64,000 nucleotides of DNA from Hydrangea macrophylla (GCA_033977485.1 CM066994.1:42991155-43055154), one strand, 5' to 3'; shown: positions 11,683-22,949, numbered from the stretch's first letter. Numbers and translations: made by a program. Notes: generated by a model not told the origin, from the sequence alone.

Positions 11683-12975
11683 CCATATATATATACACGG
11701 CTAACAACTTGCCATCTTGGTGAAGAGTTATACACCATTACGCCACTACCACCACTGCATGGAGATAAATGGATTGTTTGTCTATCCAATTGAATTGGAT
11801 AAAATCCAATCCTTTAAGCTTATCAAAATAAACTTTAGTTCTATCTTGTGCTAGACCTCCAGAATGACAACATGGCTAACATGGCCCATTGGTCACACCA
11901 TGTGGCTGATCTTAACAATCACCCCCTCAACCATATATGAGTTAACTCATCAGTCTCCCACACATTACCAGTACCCCTCAAACAGAATGCTCGCACCCCC
12001 TCAACTGGGTCCCCACAAAGCTCACCGCTTTGCAACCATTTGACAAACTGCAAACACATCACCATTGGCCATCACCAAAACTAGCTTGCACATACCTTGA
12101 ATCCACACGGTTTCAAAACCCCCAGTTCGAACAACACGGCTCATACATGTGCAACTGCCCCGAGTTAATTATACCCATTAACTCTAGCTATCAGAGAAGA
12201 GCCTCTACACCTCCTTCTCCCCAAATATGATTTTCCCTCACCATCGTCTGAACCGTGAACAAGCCATCCACGTACTCACTTATATGAGAATTTTTCATCG
12301 AGGACTTGGGAGTCTCCACTTAACCAATCAGATGATACATACGATACACACTTCCCTCTTGTTCGAGAACACCTGCCATGTGTGATTTTCCATTACTCCA
12401 CCTACAGCTCCAACTCTAAGCTTGCACCCCGTAGAGATCATCCGTCAATACAGATTATAGATTCCTCCGCATATTTAGGACACACGTCACACCACCCAAA
12501 TAGCGAGCCCAATTCAAATAAATATTTTGAAACACATAGTTCCATCTCCCGTGACATTAACATTTACCCAAGGACAATCGCCAAACCTTTGGAACTCACG
12601 AAAATATTTTTCCATGGACCACAACTTATAGTACCCGAAATATATCAATCCAGAGAAGTGTTTGTTCAAGTGGAGTGTGAGGACGCCTCCACCGTACAAA
12701 ATTCGCTGCCACCAAAGTAGCATCAGAATCGTCTTTTGCCACAGACCATGACCTGCTTCATCTCTACGGTCTATCTCCAGTAGCACAGAACTTCACCAAA
12801 GAGAATTTTCATCATAAATCTATTTTTTCTTTTTCTTTTCATCCCAGTGCTGCTATCTCCACTGTAACCTTGTCTTCTGCCTACCATTGATCAGACCACT
12901 ATGCCTCTGCCTCTGCCTCCATAGTACCATGAACATGCTTTCACAAATCACCGCTCACCATGGCTCTGTCACCAT

Positions 12976-12988
12976 AGCTCTGATACCA
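12976..12988 (-). other. Primer binding site (initiator Met-tRNA type)
   Basis: On the minus strand TGGTATCAGAGCT follows the LTR end CCCAACA after two bases, the canonical position for priming by tRNA-iMet. Confidence 0.75.
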
Positions 12989-12990
12989 AT

Positions 12991-13747
12991 TGTTGGGAAA
13001 AAGCACCAATTCCCACGCAACTGAAGCTTATAAAACAACGGGAACATCTTAAATCACCGTTTGGAAATACACTCCAAACACACAAGCAAAAGACACACAC
13101 ACACACACAGTATTTAATAGACACAGCAATGAAAAATACACACAGATTTGTACGTGGTTCGACCAAACACTGCCTACGTTCACACCCGAGAGATCCGTTC
13201 TTTCATTATGAGAGAACAACTGTTACAAGATGCAACTGGGTTAAATCACATAATCCAGATCCAAAGACCCTTGTACACCCTCACTCATAATATAAGATGA
13301 ACCTGACATAATTACTGTTTACATAGAGAAATCATAGAGATAAAGAAATACCCCTCTCTACCTCACATCCCTATAACACTTTGAAAGACCCTCACAGAAA
13401 ATCTCCAGTAATTGATATCATCATGCCCTAAAGGGGACACCCTCTCTATCTCTCACCACTCTTATGCCTATACGGGTACTACTCCTTATATATATATATC
13501 ACGCACATATATATATATATATATACACGGCTAACAACTTGCCATCTTGGTGAAGAGCTACACACCATTACGCCACCACCACCATTGCATGGAGATAAAT
13601 GGATTGTTTGCCTATCCAATTGAATTAGATAAAATCCAGTCCTTGAAGCTTATCAAAATAAACTTTACTTCTATCTTGTGCTAGACCTCCAGAATGACAA
13701 CATGGCCAACGTGGCCCATTGGTCACACCAGGTGGCTGATCTCAACA
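12991..13747 (-). repeat. Full LTR of the small non-autonomous element
   Basis: Plus-strand ends TGTTGGGAAA and GATCTCAACA (TG...CA). Contains (CA)n near 13092-13108 and (TA)n near 13487-13525. The other LTR copy is the truncated 11683-11917. Confidence 0.7.
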
Positions 13748-13855
13748 CGGACATCCTAGCAAATATAGGTTTAGGCCAATCGGCTCATTTTGTATATTTA
13801 GATGAACCACCTCTTGAGGTTACTAGGTCTTTGCTAGCAGATTTTAGGGGTATAA

Positions 13856-14051
13856 CTAGGGGTGAAAACGGTTTGGTTCGGTATAATTTTTAGTCAAATC
13901 GATCGGTTTCAGTACGATTCGGTTCGGTTCAATTCGATTTAGTGTAAATTTTTGATTCGGTTCAATTTTTTATACTGCACAAAGTTTTTGAAAATCGACA
14001 AAACCAAACCGGTCGGTACGATCGGTCCGATCGATTTTGTTACACCCCTAG
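13856..14051. mobile_element. Short TIR element (hAT-like MITE candidate)
   Basis: Ends CTAGGGGTG (13856-13864) and CACCCCTAG (14043-14051) are exact inverted repeats. The interior is rich in GGTTTGGTTCGGT / CCAAACCGGTCGG blocks in opposite orientation, as is common in hAT-related plant MITEs. An 8-bp repeat taggggta lies at 13845-13852 and 14049-14056 but overlaps the right TIR, so the exact boundary is not certain. Confidence 0.5.
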
Positions 14052-14267
14052 GGGTAGCCTTCAATAGAGGGCAATAACTTTTTATCCTTTTATATCTAAT
14101 CGAAAAAGAAAAGTTAATCATGACTATCAAAACATAGTGAATTGCAAAATTTCAAACTTAAAGAACCAAAGTTACCCTACTACCTATGGCCAGCCTTCCC
14201 CAAATTCCTTTTTTTTGCCTTAAAAATGTGCAAGGAATCCTACAAATGAATTAACTGGCATCTGAAT

Positions 14268-14321
14268 CTTTTTTTTTTTTTTTTTTTCTTTTTTTTTGGG
14301 GGGGGGGGGGGGGGGGGGGGG
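14268..14321. repeat. Poly-T / poly-G low-complexity tract
   Basis: About 30 bases of T, interrupted once by C, run directly into 24 consecutive G (14298-14321). No gene context. Confidence 0.9.
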
Positions 14322-14463
14322 TGGTTTTGGACTAGAAAGGAAAGGGGTGGGGTTCGAACACTCGACTTATGTAATAGAGGGATCTAAGATCGAGTTCGAC
14401 GCCAAACAAGCCATACTCACTTTGTGCATTTGAATCTCTTTTAAATTGGGATAAGTAATTTAA

Positions 14464-14790
14464 GGGTTAATTGCATTTTACCCCCTGTGGTTAGGATTAT
14501 ATATTTAGACTGTACTCCCTGTACTTCAGAGGTGGAGACTTAAACCCCCCTGTGGTTTCAGACTAAAGTAAGATTGTTAAGATATTTCTAAAAATAGCCC
14601 CACATAGATGGTGGTTAAGTGTTAAAATTAGCCTCACACAGTAGAGTTTAAGTGTCAAAATTAACCCACATAGGCAGTTAACCAAAAAATTAGCCCACAA
14701 GGGGTTAACTGTTAAAAATTATCCCCCACATAGGGGGGCTAAATGGCAGCATTATCCCCACATAGGGGTTAACCCCCAAATTAACCTGTA
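14464..14790. mobile_element. One-armed fragment of a MULE-type foldback MITE
   Basis: GGGTTAATTGCATTTTACCCCCTGTGG at the left and a TGTACTTC...GACTAAAGTAA block resemble the arms of the foldback elements at 16636-16937 and 23887-24316. The right arm is missing; the interior has repeated CCCCACATAGG blocks. Confidence 0.4.
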
Positions 14791-15496
14791 AATATTATCC
14801 AAAATTATATTGAAGGATGTATAAATCTAAAATTCAAAAACACAACAAATGGTTGAAAATAAACAGGACTTGAATATATGCAATATTGAAACAATAGACC
14901 GAGTCACGAACTGTGTTCGCTATCTTTAAGACAATTATGTCCTTTCCCACACTGATGCTTATGGATTTGCAGCATTTGTCTCACATGATACAACAATCTC
15001 CCCTTACTATAGAAGCGCTTCAAATAATAAGGTTCCAGCGAACGATACATATTTTTGTACTCTTTCAGACACTTGACACACTCTATATATGTATATATGA
15101 ACTAATATTAATTTTTTTCTTCTAAATCAATGAACAAGACCCATATATATAGATTAATTGTAGGAAACTATTTGTCAACAGTCACAACCTTTCGAAAGGA
15201 GACTGCTCGACAACAGTCACAACTATTCGAATAAGATTCTGTTTGGCATGATCAAACAAATCCGTAATCTAAGACACAAAAAAACCAATTTATCATTCAA
15301 TTTTCCAACAATCCCCCTCATGAATGAAAAATGTAAAGGGGGTTAAGTGTTATTATATTTGGCTAATTTTAGAATTTTCATCAGTTTTGAGAGAAATCTT
15401 AACAGTTTGTTTGTTTGTTGTTTTTTGAGTAATTCTAGGTACACTAAAATGACACCTAAACAACACATGCGGATGTGGATAATTAAAGCTCTTCTT

Positions 15497-15655
15497 ACCA
15501 CCGAGGTGGATGGCCCAGTGGTTAGGGCCTTCTTGTGGCCAGATAGGTCATGAGTTCGAATTGAGGGGGACGCAAGACAGAGGCTCTATTGTCACCGAAC
15601 TGTGCTTGCATGACTAAACTCTAGTTTGACCATGATTGATTCTACATATTAAGAA
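15497..15655 (+). mobile_element. tRNA-derived SINE, 5' part (split by a Copia element)
   Basis: A Pol III A box TGGCCCAGTGG lies at 15511-15521 and a B box AGTTCGAATTG at 15553-15563, matching the tRNA-type internal promoter TRGYNNANNGG ... GGTTCGANNCC with one or two changes. The 13-base TSD taaagctcttctt precedes it (15484-15496) and recurs after a poly(A) tail at 22937-22949, far beyond the Copia element. Together with 22724-22936 the SINE is about 372 bp. Confidence 0.75.
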
Positions 15656-16121
15656 TGTTATTCACGTGAATTTAAGTCACATAAAAGTGGTCCACTAGTC
15701 TCCTAATTTGGTTGGACTCCACTACCCTTATATTAGCCAATAGAATCCTAATTAATAAATATATAATATGAAAGATGTAACTGCTTTGGAGGTTATATAC
15801 AAAACTAACGATGGAACAGTTTTTAAAGCAGTTGTTTTTAGGGAGCTCTTCTCTCCTATATAAGAGATACAAACTTCCCCTTAAAATACATCCATCAGTT
15901 ACAAAAAAGGTTTGTGGATATTGAGAGACAGAGAGAAGAAGGAGAAGCCTTACATCAAGTGTTGAATCAAGGGGTTTTTCTATTCTTGTCAATCTCAATG
16001 CCATGGCAAACAACGGTAAGTATTTAATTTCAGTATTTGAAAGATCTTGAGATGTATTAGATTCAAGATCCTTAAGTTTTCCGCATGAAAGTATGATTAT
16101 TTTATCAATTAAAGACTTACA
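15656..16121 (+). repeat. 5' LTR of the Copia element
   Basis: 466 bp, TGTTATTCACG ... GACTTACA. Carries a TATATAAG box at 15857-15864 and, downstream of it, an ATG at 16003 followed by a splice-donor-like CG|GTAAGT at 16015-16021. Confidence 0.92.
15857..15864 (+). promoter_or_regulatory. TATA box of the Copia LTR
   Basis: TATATAAG, about 145 bases upstream of the ATG at 16003. In the 3' LTR the same place reads CTCTATAAG, so the box is partly conserved there. Confidence 0.6.
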
Positions 16122-16123
16122 TT

Positions 16124-16135
16124 TGGTATCAGAGC
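16124..16135 (+). other. Primer binding site of the Copia element (tRNA-iMet type)
   Basis: TGGTATCAGAGC two bases after the LTR end. It lies inside the predicted intron. Confidence 0.9.
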
Positions 16136-16635
16136 ACATGTTTAGAATCAATACATCTTGGAATAAAAGATATTATAGTGTTAATTTGTGTTGTTAATTG
16201 CAACCCTGTGTGCCGCCGTTTACAAACCCCTCGGATCTGATCGTGATCGTGTATGTATATACACTGTCACATGGTGGTTGTGAAATCATTACTATTTGTG
16301 AATATGTATGTGCGTGTATGTGTATTTTTCTGTGTATCTTGTGGATTAATAATTAGAATACATCATGTTCATCAATTGGGTCCCATTGTTTAATATAGGT
16401 TATGGTGTATGTATATACACGCACTATTGTGTATGTTATTTTAAAGTCCAACTTTTGGAAGGAAGAAACTGTAACTACAAGTACAGAAGTACTTAGTGCA
16501 CCTTTTTCGTCTTTTGATTTGGAGACTGACTTTATCACATGTGAAATTTTGCTTTTATTTTAAAGTTTTCTCTAGATCTATATGTTTGGCTAACATAAAA
16601 CAAAAGATGAATAATATTATAGCATGTAATTTCAT

Positions 16636-16937
16636 GGGTAAATTGCATTTTGCACCCCTGCACCCTCAAACTATACCATATTTTGCACTTTGGTCCCTAA
16701 ACTATCATTTTTCGCATTTTGGTCCCTCAACTATCATTTTGTGGCAGTTTGCCCCCTCAGTCACTTTTAGCGTCACTTTTGGTGTCACTAAAAAGTGACT
16801 TTTTTCGTCACTAAAAGTGAGGGAGGGGGCAAACTGCAACAAAATGATAGTTGAGGGACCAAAATGCGAAAAATGATAGTTTAGGGACCAAAGTGCAAAA
16901 CATGGTATAGTTTGAGGGTGCAAAATGCAATTTACCC
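16636..16937. mobile_element. Foldback MITE, Mutator-type, 9-bp TSD
   Basis: 302 bp. Nearly the whole element is one inverted repeat: GGGTAAATTGCATTTTGCA at the left end is the complement of the right end, and arms of about 140 bases pair around a centre carrying GTCACTAAAAAGTGAC. The 9-bp TSD taatttcat is exact at 16627-16635 and 16938-16946. A 9-bp TSD points to the Mutator superfamily. It lies within the predicted intron of the Copia element and therefore postdates it. Confidence 0.9.
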
Positions 16938-17807
16938 TAATTTCATTTATCCGAGTACATATATGAAGATTTATTAGAAGATTTATTAAATCAGGATACA
17001 TCATGGTGATATATTTTGGAATGAACTTTGAATCCAGTAACTACTTTGTGGGTTCTTAAGCATCTAATGAAATTAAATCTTCTTTTACATTATATCTACG
17101 TTGGCTATTGTGTATAAATGTTTGCTTATATGCTAACGAGAAAAATTAAAGTTTATTATTTAAGTTGTCTTGTATCAATAATTAAGAGTGATTACTAATT
17201 TTTTTATCATTGAATAGATTTCAATGACATAAAGGAAAGTTTATTTATTTTTTTTTTCTTTTTCACATTATAAGTGATTGAGTTAATAAATGATAATTTT
17301 AGTAATTAAATAATAGCTCTAATAAAAGGGTTAGAGAATATTCGTTGGCTAGTTTTATATATAGGGTTTATTAATTTGGTAGTCACCAAAGTGACCTAGG
17401 TTAGTGAGCCTTATGAATATTAAACTACATTAAAGACTAGTCATTAAGGGTGACATAAAAGACAACAATACTCTCAATGGCAGTCATAGTTAGGGGATTG
17501 GGACTAGCCCAAAGGAGAGTCACTTCAACTAACTATGAATTGGATAGGGTAATGTAATTTGTGTCATTTAGCAGTGTAGAATTGGATACCCAAAGGTAAC
17601 ATAACTAACTAGTAAGTGGCATAAATTACATTAGACCTATATAGGTGATAATATTTTGCACCTTAAGAGTGGACACTAGATATGCTAAGGTTTTCACCCA
17701 AAGGTGGAACCGATGTGATATCAATAGTTCATCTGTTTAGAATTTATAATTCTATATTATGGATAGACTCAAGGCCTTACCGTGAGCATTGTCCTATTTT
17801 ATTTTAG

Positions 17808-18620
17808 TGACTATTCCCACTTCATTGCACTCTCACGCATCTAGCATTCCAACTCTCAATGGGTCTAACTTCTCAGAATGGTATGAACAAGTCCAATTCA
17901 CACTAGGTGTGTTAGATCTCGACATGGCACTTTTGACTGAAAAACCTGAGGAAGTTACTGCTGATAGTACTGCAGAACAGGTTGATACTTTGAAAGCCTG
18001 GGAGAGATCAAACAGACTTAGTCTTATGTTTATGAGGACGACCGTGGCTAATAACATCAAGACCTCCCTCCCTCAAACTTATAGCTCATTGAACTGTTGA
18101 CTGCTGGCAAAGAACGTTTTAAATCAGCAGATAAGTCACTTGTAGGCACACTTATGGCAGAGTTAACTACTGTCAAATATGATGGTAATAGAGGAGTTCA
18201 GGAACATATCCTCTATATGACTGACAAAGCTGCAAAACTTTGAGCACTAGGAATGCAAGTGGATGAATCCTTCTTGGTGCAGTTTATTCTCAACTCACTC
18301 TCTCCTCAGTTCGGCCAATTCAAAATTCACTGTAACACTCACAAAGACAAGTGGAATTTGAATGAGCTAACTGGTATGTGCATTCAAGAGGAAGTGAGAC
18401 TGAGACAAGAAGGATCCCACTCTGTGATGGTTGTTACTCAAGGAGCTAGAAAGAAAGGAAAGTTTGTGAAAGGAAAGAGATTTCCACCAAAGAAAGGAGA
18501 TGGACCTGGGGAAAGTATCCAAGGCCGTGGAAATTAAGTTCACTGTCAAATGTTACTTCTGTGGCAAGAAAGGACATGTGAAGAAAGACTGCAGCAAGCG
18601 TAGAATCAAATCTTGCTGAA
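17808..18620 (+). pseudogene. Copia gag (nucleocapsid) remnant
   Basis: Begins with a Copia-type gag N-terminus (LNGSNFSEWYEQVQFTLGVLDLDMAL near 17856-17930). The most likely initiator is the ATG at 16003 in the LTR, joined by splicing; without splicing, no good ATG lies at the right place. The C-terminal zinc knuckle CYFCGKKGHVKKDC is at about 18552-18594. Disabled by a frameshift near 18100, a stop (TGA) at 18241-18243 and another frameshift near 18535. Confidence 0.85.
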
Positions 18621-18624
18621 GTTC

Positions 18625-21600
18625 CTTCTAATACTTGGTGGATTGACTATGGGGCCACGACTAACATAACAAATTTGATGCAGGGATTCCTTACCACCCG
18701 AAAGCCAAAGGACAATGAAAGATTCGTCTATATGGGGAACCGTCTCAAAGCGGAAGTGGTAGCTGTTGGAACCTACTGCCTACTCTTAGAGACAGGTCAT
18801 CAGATGGATCTTATGGACACTTTATATATACCTTCAATTTCTAGGAATTTAGTTTCTTTGTCTAAGTTGGATGTTACTGGATATTCAACTTTGTTTGGTT
18901 GTGCAAAACTCAGTTTGTTGTTTAATTCAATTGTAGTTGGTTCTGATATTTTATGTGATGGTTTGTATAAAATTTCCTTGAATCGTGAGTTTGCGCAATT
19001 TTTATTAGCCCTGCATTCGATTGTTGGTTCAAAACGTGGCTTAATTAATGAAAAGTCTTCAATCTTATGGCATAGGCGACTGGGGCATATCTCCAAGGAT
19101 AGAATTGAGAGATTGGTGAAGACTGGAATTTTAGACAACCTAGACTTCACTGATTTTGAAGTGTGTGTGGATTGTATTACGGGAAAGCAAACCAAACACA
19201 CTAAGAAAGGTGCCACAAGAAGTACTGAGCTTCTTGAGATAATTCATACAGATATTTATGGACCACTCTCCATTCTATGTTTTGCTGGAGAGCGGTACTT
19301 TATCACCTTTATAGATGATCTTTCTCACTACGGTTATGTATTCATGAAAAGTCTCAGGCCGTTGACATCCTTGAGGTGTTCATTACTGAGGTCGAGAGAC
19401 AGTTAGATAGAAAGGTTAAAATAGTGAGGTCTGTAGAGGTGGTGAGTTCTATGGTAGATATGATGAGACGGGCCAAAATCCTGGCCCATTTGCCAAATTT
19501 CTTGAAAAGCGTGGCATTTGTGCTCAATACACAATGCCAGGTACGCCACAGCAGAATGGAGTTGCTGAAAGGCGTAATCGTACTCTTTTGGATATGGTTA
19601 GGAGTATGATGAGTTTTTCAACTGTACCTGATTCATTGTGTGGTGAAGCATTAAAGACTGCAATGTATATCTTAAACAGGGTTCCTAGTAAGGTGGTCCC
19701 AACAACTCCATTCGAGTTGTGGACTGGTAAGAAGCCTAGTTTGAGACATTTACATGTTTGGGGTTGTCCAGCAGAAGCAAGGATCTTCAATCCACATGAG
19801 AAAAAGTTAGATTCAAGGACAATATCTGGATATTTCATTGGCTATCCAGATAAGTCCAAAGGGTACAAATTTTATTGTCCTAACCATAGTACGAGGATAG
19901 TGGAAACTGGTAATGCCAGATTCTTAGAGACTAGCGAAATTAGTGGGAGTGATGAATCAAGAAAAGTAAATCTCGGGGAAATAAGAGTGGATATTCCACC
20001 ACCTTTTCCTCCTCGAGAAATTGTTATTCCTTAGCCTATTCAACCAGTTGAGGCAAATGAACAACATATTGGAAATGATTCACCACTTCATGAGGACATT
20101 TCCATTGAAAATAATGTAGAACCACCACAACCGGCAAGTCTGAGAAGATCTTAGAGGGAAAGGAGACCTGCCATTTCAGATGATTATGTGGTGTATCTAC
20201 AAGAATCTGATTTTGATATTGGGATTAACAAGGATCTGGTTTCATTTTCACAAGCCATAGAAAGTGATAATTCTAGTAAATGGATCGATGCTATGAATGA
20301 AGAGTTGAAATCGATGGACCAGAATGGTGTCTGGGATCTCGTCGAATTGCCTAATAATTGTAAGAAAGTCGGTTGTAAATGGGTCTTCAAGACCAAGCGC
20401 GATGCTAAAGGCAATATCGAACAATATAAGGCCAGACTTGTGGCTAAAGGTTTCACTCAAAAAGAAGGCATTGATTATAGAGAGACCTTCTCTCCCGTAT
20501 CTAAGAAGGACTCACTAAGAATTATCATGGCACTTGTAGCTCATTATAACTTAGAGTTACATCAAATGGATGTGAAAATCATTTTTTGAATGGAAATTTG
20601 GATGAGGATATATACATGGAGCAGCCTGAAGGGTTCACAAAGGAAGGGAAAGAACATTTGGCTTGCAAATTAAAGAAATCCATTTACGGTCTTAAACAAG
20701 CTTCCAGACAATGGTATATAAGGTTTAATGATACCATTATTGCTTTTGGATTTAAGGAAAACACTGTTGATCAATATATATATATCTAAAGGTCAATGGG
20801 AGCAAGTTTATCTTTTTATTTTTGTACGTGGATGACATTTTGCTAGCCAGTAGTGATATCTTGGTTTGTTGCACCAAACCAAGGAGTATCTCGCCAAGAG
20901 CTTTAAAATGGTTGATATGGGTGAGGCATCCTATGTCATTGGCATACAGATCTTTAGGGATCGATCTCGAGGATTGGTAGGACTGTCTCAGAAAGGTTAT
21001 ATCAATCGAGTCTTGGAAAGATTTAATATGCAGTCATGTTCAGTCAGTGATGCACCAATCATGAAAGGTGATAAGTTAAATGAAAGTCAGTGCCCTAGGA
21101 ATGACTTAGAAAAGGATCAAATGAAGAAAGTTCCATATGCATCAGCTGTGGGGAGCTTAATGTATGCTCAGACTTGTACCAGACCAGATATTAGTTTTGC
21201 AGTTGGAATGCTAGGTAGATATCAAAGTAACCCAGGAATGGAACACTGAAAAGCAGCGAAGAAGGTTATGCGATATCTTCAAGGGACAAAGGATTATATG
21301 CTCACATATAGGAGATCAGATAAGTTAGAAGTGATCGGGTTTTCAGACTCAGATTTTGCTGGTTGCTTAGATAGCAGAAAGTCCACATCAGGCTTTGTGT
21401 TTCTGCTAGCTGGTGGAGCAATCTCGTGGAAGAGTGTAAAGCAGTCCATTATTGCTTCATCCACGATGGAGGCCGAGTTTGTATCATGTTTTGAGGCCAC
21501 GAGTCATGCTCTATGGTTGCGGAATTTTATTTCAGGACTTGGTGTTGTTGACTCCATTGCCAGGCTGCTGAAACTTTATTGTGACAATACCGTAGCTGTT

Positions 21601-21798
21601 TTCTTCTCCAAGAATGGAAAGTACTCTAGTGGTTCTAAGCACATGGAACTTAAGTACTTGGTTGTTAGAGAAAGAGTCCAGAAACAACAAGAGAATTTAA
21701 GTACCACTCTTATGGTTGCTGATCCATTGACTAAAGGATTACCTCCAAAGGCATATAAGGAACATGTTATTAGGATGGGTCTTTTGAGTAATCCTTGA
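18625..21798 (+). pseudogene. Copia pol remnant (protease, integrase, RT, RNase H)
   Basis: The protease region has WWIDYGATT near 18640 (the usual catalytic DSGA reads DYGA). Next come the pre-integrase finger (LWHRRLGHIS ... CVDCITGKQ, 19065-19190), the integrase core (HTDIYGPL, then FIDDLSHYGYVF, and TPQQNGVAERRNRTL near 19540-19580), and RT (WVFKTKRDAKGNIEQYKARLVAKGF near 20380-20455; the YVDDI motif near 20828). RNase H is at about 21340-21700 (GFSDSDFAGCLDSRKSTSG, then ASSTMEAEFVS and KLYCDN). Frameshifts near 19345, 19450-19530, 20582, 20790 and 20860, and stops near 20034, 20153 and 21247, make it non-functional. The last open segment ends at the natural stop 21796-21798. Confidence 0.9.
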
Positions 21799-22236
21799 TA
21801 TGTATAATGATGGATATTTCAGTTGTTGTGTACTTGACATTTTTGCGCAATGATAGTTTGTTTCTGTCTGTTTTCTGTTTTCAATTATGGGTGCACATAT
21901 TATGTTTGGTTATTTGATAAACAGGAAATGTCTTAGCAAGACAAATTATAGGGGTATTTTGGCATAATAGACCAGGTTAGTAAAGGTTATTAATGGCATG
22001 GTACATAGAAGGAAGTATGACATAGATGTTGTACAACTGCTATGACTCACATTAATAGTCTTAGCTAATCATAGTATTACAGTTTCTTATTAATTGGGCT
22101 TATTGGCTAGCTTTCAGGAATATGTGATCACGTGTTAAAGTCTTTTAGTATAGAGTCCAACAGAGTCAAAAGTTTTAAACAAACTTTGCATATTTTATTA
22201 AAATCACAGTTTACATCATAATCGACTAAGTGGACC

Positions 22237-22247
22237 AAGTGGGAGAA
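22237..22247 (+). other. Polypurine tract of the Copia element
   Basis: AAGTGGGAGAA directly precedes the 3' LTR start TGTTATTC at 22248. Confidence 0.8.
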
Positions 22248-22718
22248 TGTTATTCACGTGACTTTAAGTCATATAAAAGTGGTCCACTAGTCTCCTAATT
22301 TGGTTGGACTCCACTACCTTTATATTAGCCAATAGAATATATGCCTAATTAATAAATATATAATATAAAAGATATAACTGCTTTGGAGGTTATATACAAA
22401 ACTAACGATGGAACAGTTTTTAAAGCAATTGTTTTTAGGGCCCTTTTCTCTCCTCTATAAGAGATACAAACTTCCCCTTAAAATACATCCATCAGTTACA
22501 GAAAAGGTTTGTGGATATTGAGAGACAGAGAGAAGAAGGAGAAGCCTTACATCAAGTGTTGAATCCAAGGGTTTTTCTATTCTTGTCAATCTCAATACAA
22601 TGGCAAACAACGGTAAGTATTTAATTTCAGTATTTGAAAGATCTTGAGATGTATTAGATTCAAGATCCTTAAGTTTTCCGCATGAAAGTATGATTATTTT
22701 ATCAATTAAAGACTTACA
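22248..22718 (+). repeat. 3' LTR of the Copia element
   Basis: 471 bp, TGTTATTCACG ... GACTTACA, followed by the TSD aagaa. It keeps the ATG and GTAAGT donor seen in the 5' LTR (near 22600-22618). Confidence 0.92.
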
Positions 22719-22723
22719 AAGAA

Positions 22724-22936
22724 CCCTACAGTTGTGCTCCATTGGGGCGCCGGGGGACAATTTTGGCCAATCAGGCTCCTTGGTTAGTGCACCTTTCACG
22801 GGGGTCATCTTGCCAAGAAACCCTAGCGTCGCGGGTAGGAGGCTTGCGTGGTCACGCCCTAGAGAGGTAGGTCACCTACGGTTGCTCCTAGCCTTCAACC
22901 TATTTTTGTTTCAGCAAAAAAAAAAAAAAAAAACAC
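22724..22936 (+). mobile_element. SINE, 3' part with poly(A) tail
   Basis: Continues the SINE interrupted at 15655. It ends with CTTCAACCTATTTTTGTTTCAG followed by a run of ~18 A (22916-22933), CAC, and the TSD taaagctcttctt at 22937-22949 that matches 15484-15496. The interior is GC-rich (GGGCGCCGGGGG, GGTCACGCCC), unlike its surroundings. Confidence 0.75.
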
Positions 22937-22949
22937 TAAAGCTCTTCTT

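Larger units (their letters stand above)
11683..13747 (-). mobile_element. Small non-autonomous LTR retrotransposon (TRIM/LARD-like), one LTR truncated
   Basis: Read on the minus strand: 5' LTR 13747-12991 (757 bp, TGTTGGG...CTCAACA when read on plus), a 2-base spacer, a tRNA-iMet type PBS (TGGTATCAGAGCT, 12988-12976), ~1.06 kb of internal DNA, a purine tract (GAGGGGGTGAT, complement of 11918-11928), then the 3' LTR 11917-11683. The retained 235 bp of the 3' LTR are about 95% identical by eye to 13505-13747; its distal ~515 bp are gone, the break lying at a (TA)n tract in both LTRs. No gag or pol domain is present in the internal region, so it depended on another element. Superfamily cannot be decided without pol; the LTR ends and the PBS fit Copia. 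Confidence 0.7.
16016..17807 (+). other. Predicted intron in the Copia leader, joining an LTR start codon to gag
   Basis: The donor GTAAGT (16016) follows ATG plus ten bases within the 5' LTR. The acceptor TTTTATTTTAG ends at 17807. Joining 16003-16015 to 17808 restores a Val codon (G|TG) and enters the gag reading frame without a stop. The 1792-base intron contains the PBS (16124-16135) and a nested MITE (16636-16937). This is a prediction from splice-site sequence and frame; no transcript data are available. Confidence 0.55.
15656..22718 (+). mobile_element. Copia LTR retrotransposon, full length, decayed
   Basis: The 5' LTR (15656-16121) and 3' LTR (22248-22718) both start TGTTATTCACGTGA and end GACTTACA. 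The 5-bp TSD aagaa is exact at 15651-15655 and 22719-22723. PBS at 16124-16135 and a purine tract at 22237-22247 fix a plus orientation. Domain order gag - protease - integrase - reverse transcriptase - RNase H is that of Ty1/Copia. The LTRs differ by roughly 15 substitutions plus a 5-bp indel (about 3%, by eye), and several frameshifts and stops disable the polyprotein. It inserted into a SINE and later received a MITE in its leader intron. Confidence 0.92.

Noticed and set aside
12382..12720. 112-codon frame inside the small LTR element
   Set aside because: No gag or pol motif; frames on both strands are equally open; the element looks non-autonomous.
15497..15600. Possible true tRNA gene at the A/B boxes
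   Set aside because: No acceptor stem or anticodon arm folds; boxes, poly(A) tail and TSD fit a SINE instead.
15672..16151. 159-codon minus-strand frame over the Copia 5' LTR
   Set aside because: Antisense to the LTR; a partial copy recurs over the 3' LTR only because the LTRs are repeats.
16496..17004. Two ~100-codon frames on opposite strands with the same peptide block
   Set aside because: They are the two arms of the foldback MITE read on each strand, not genes.
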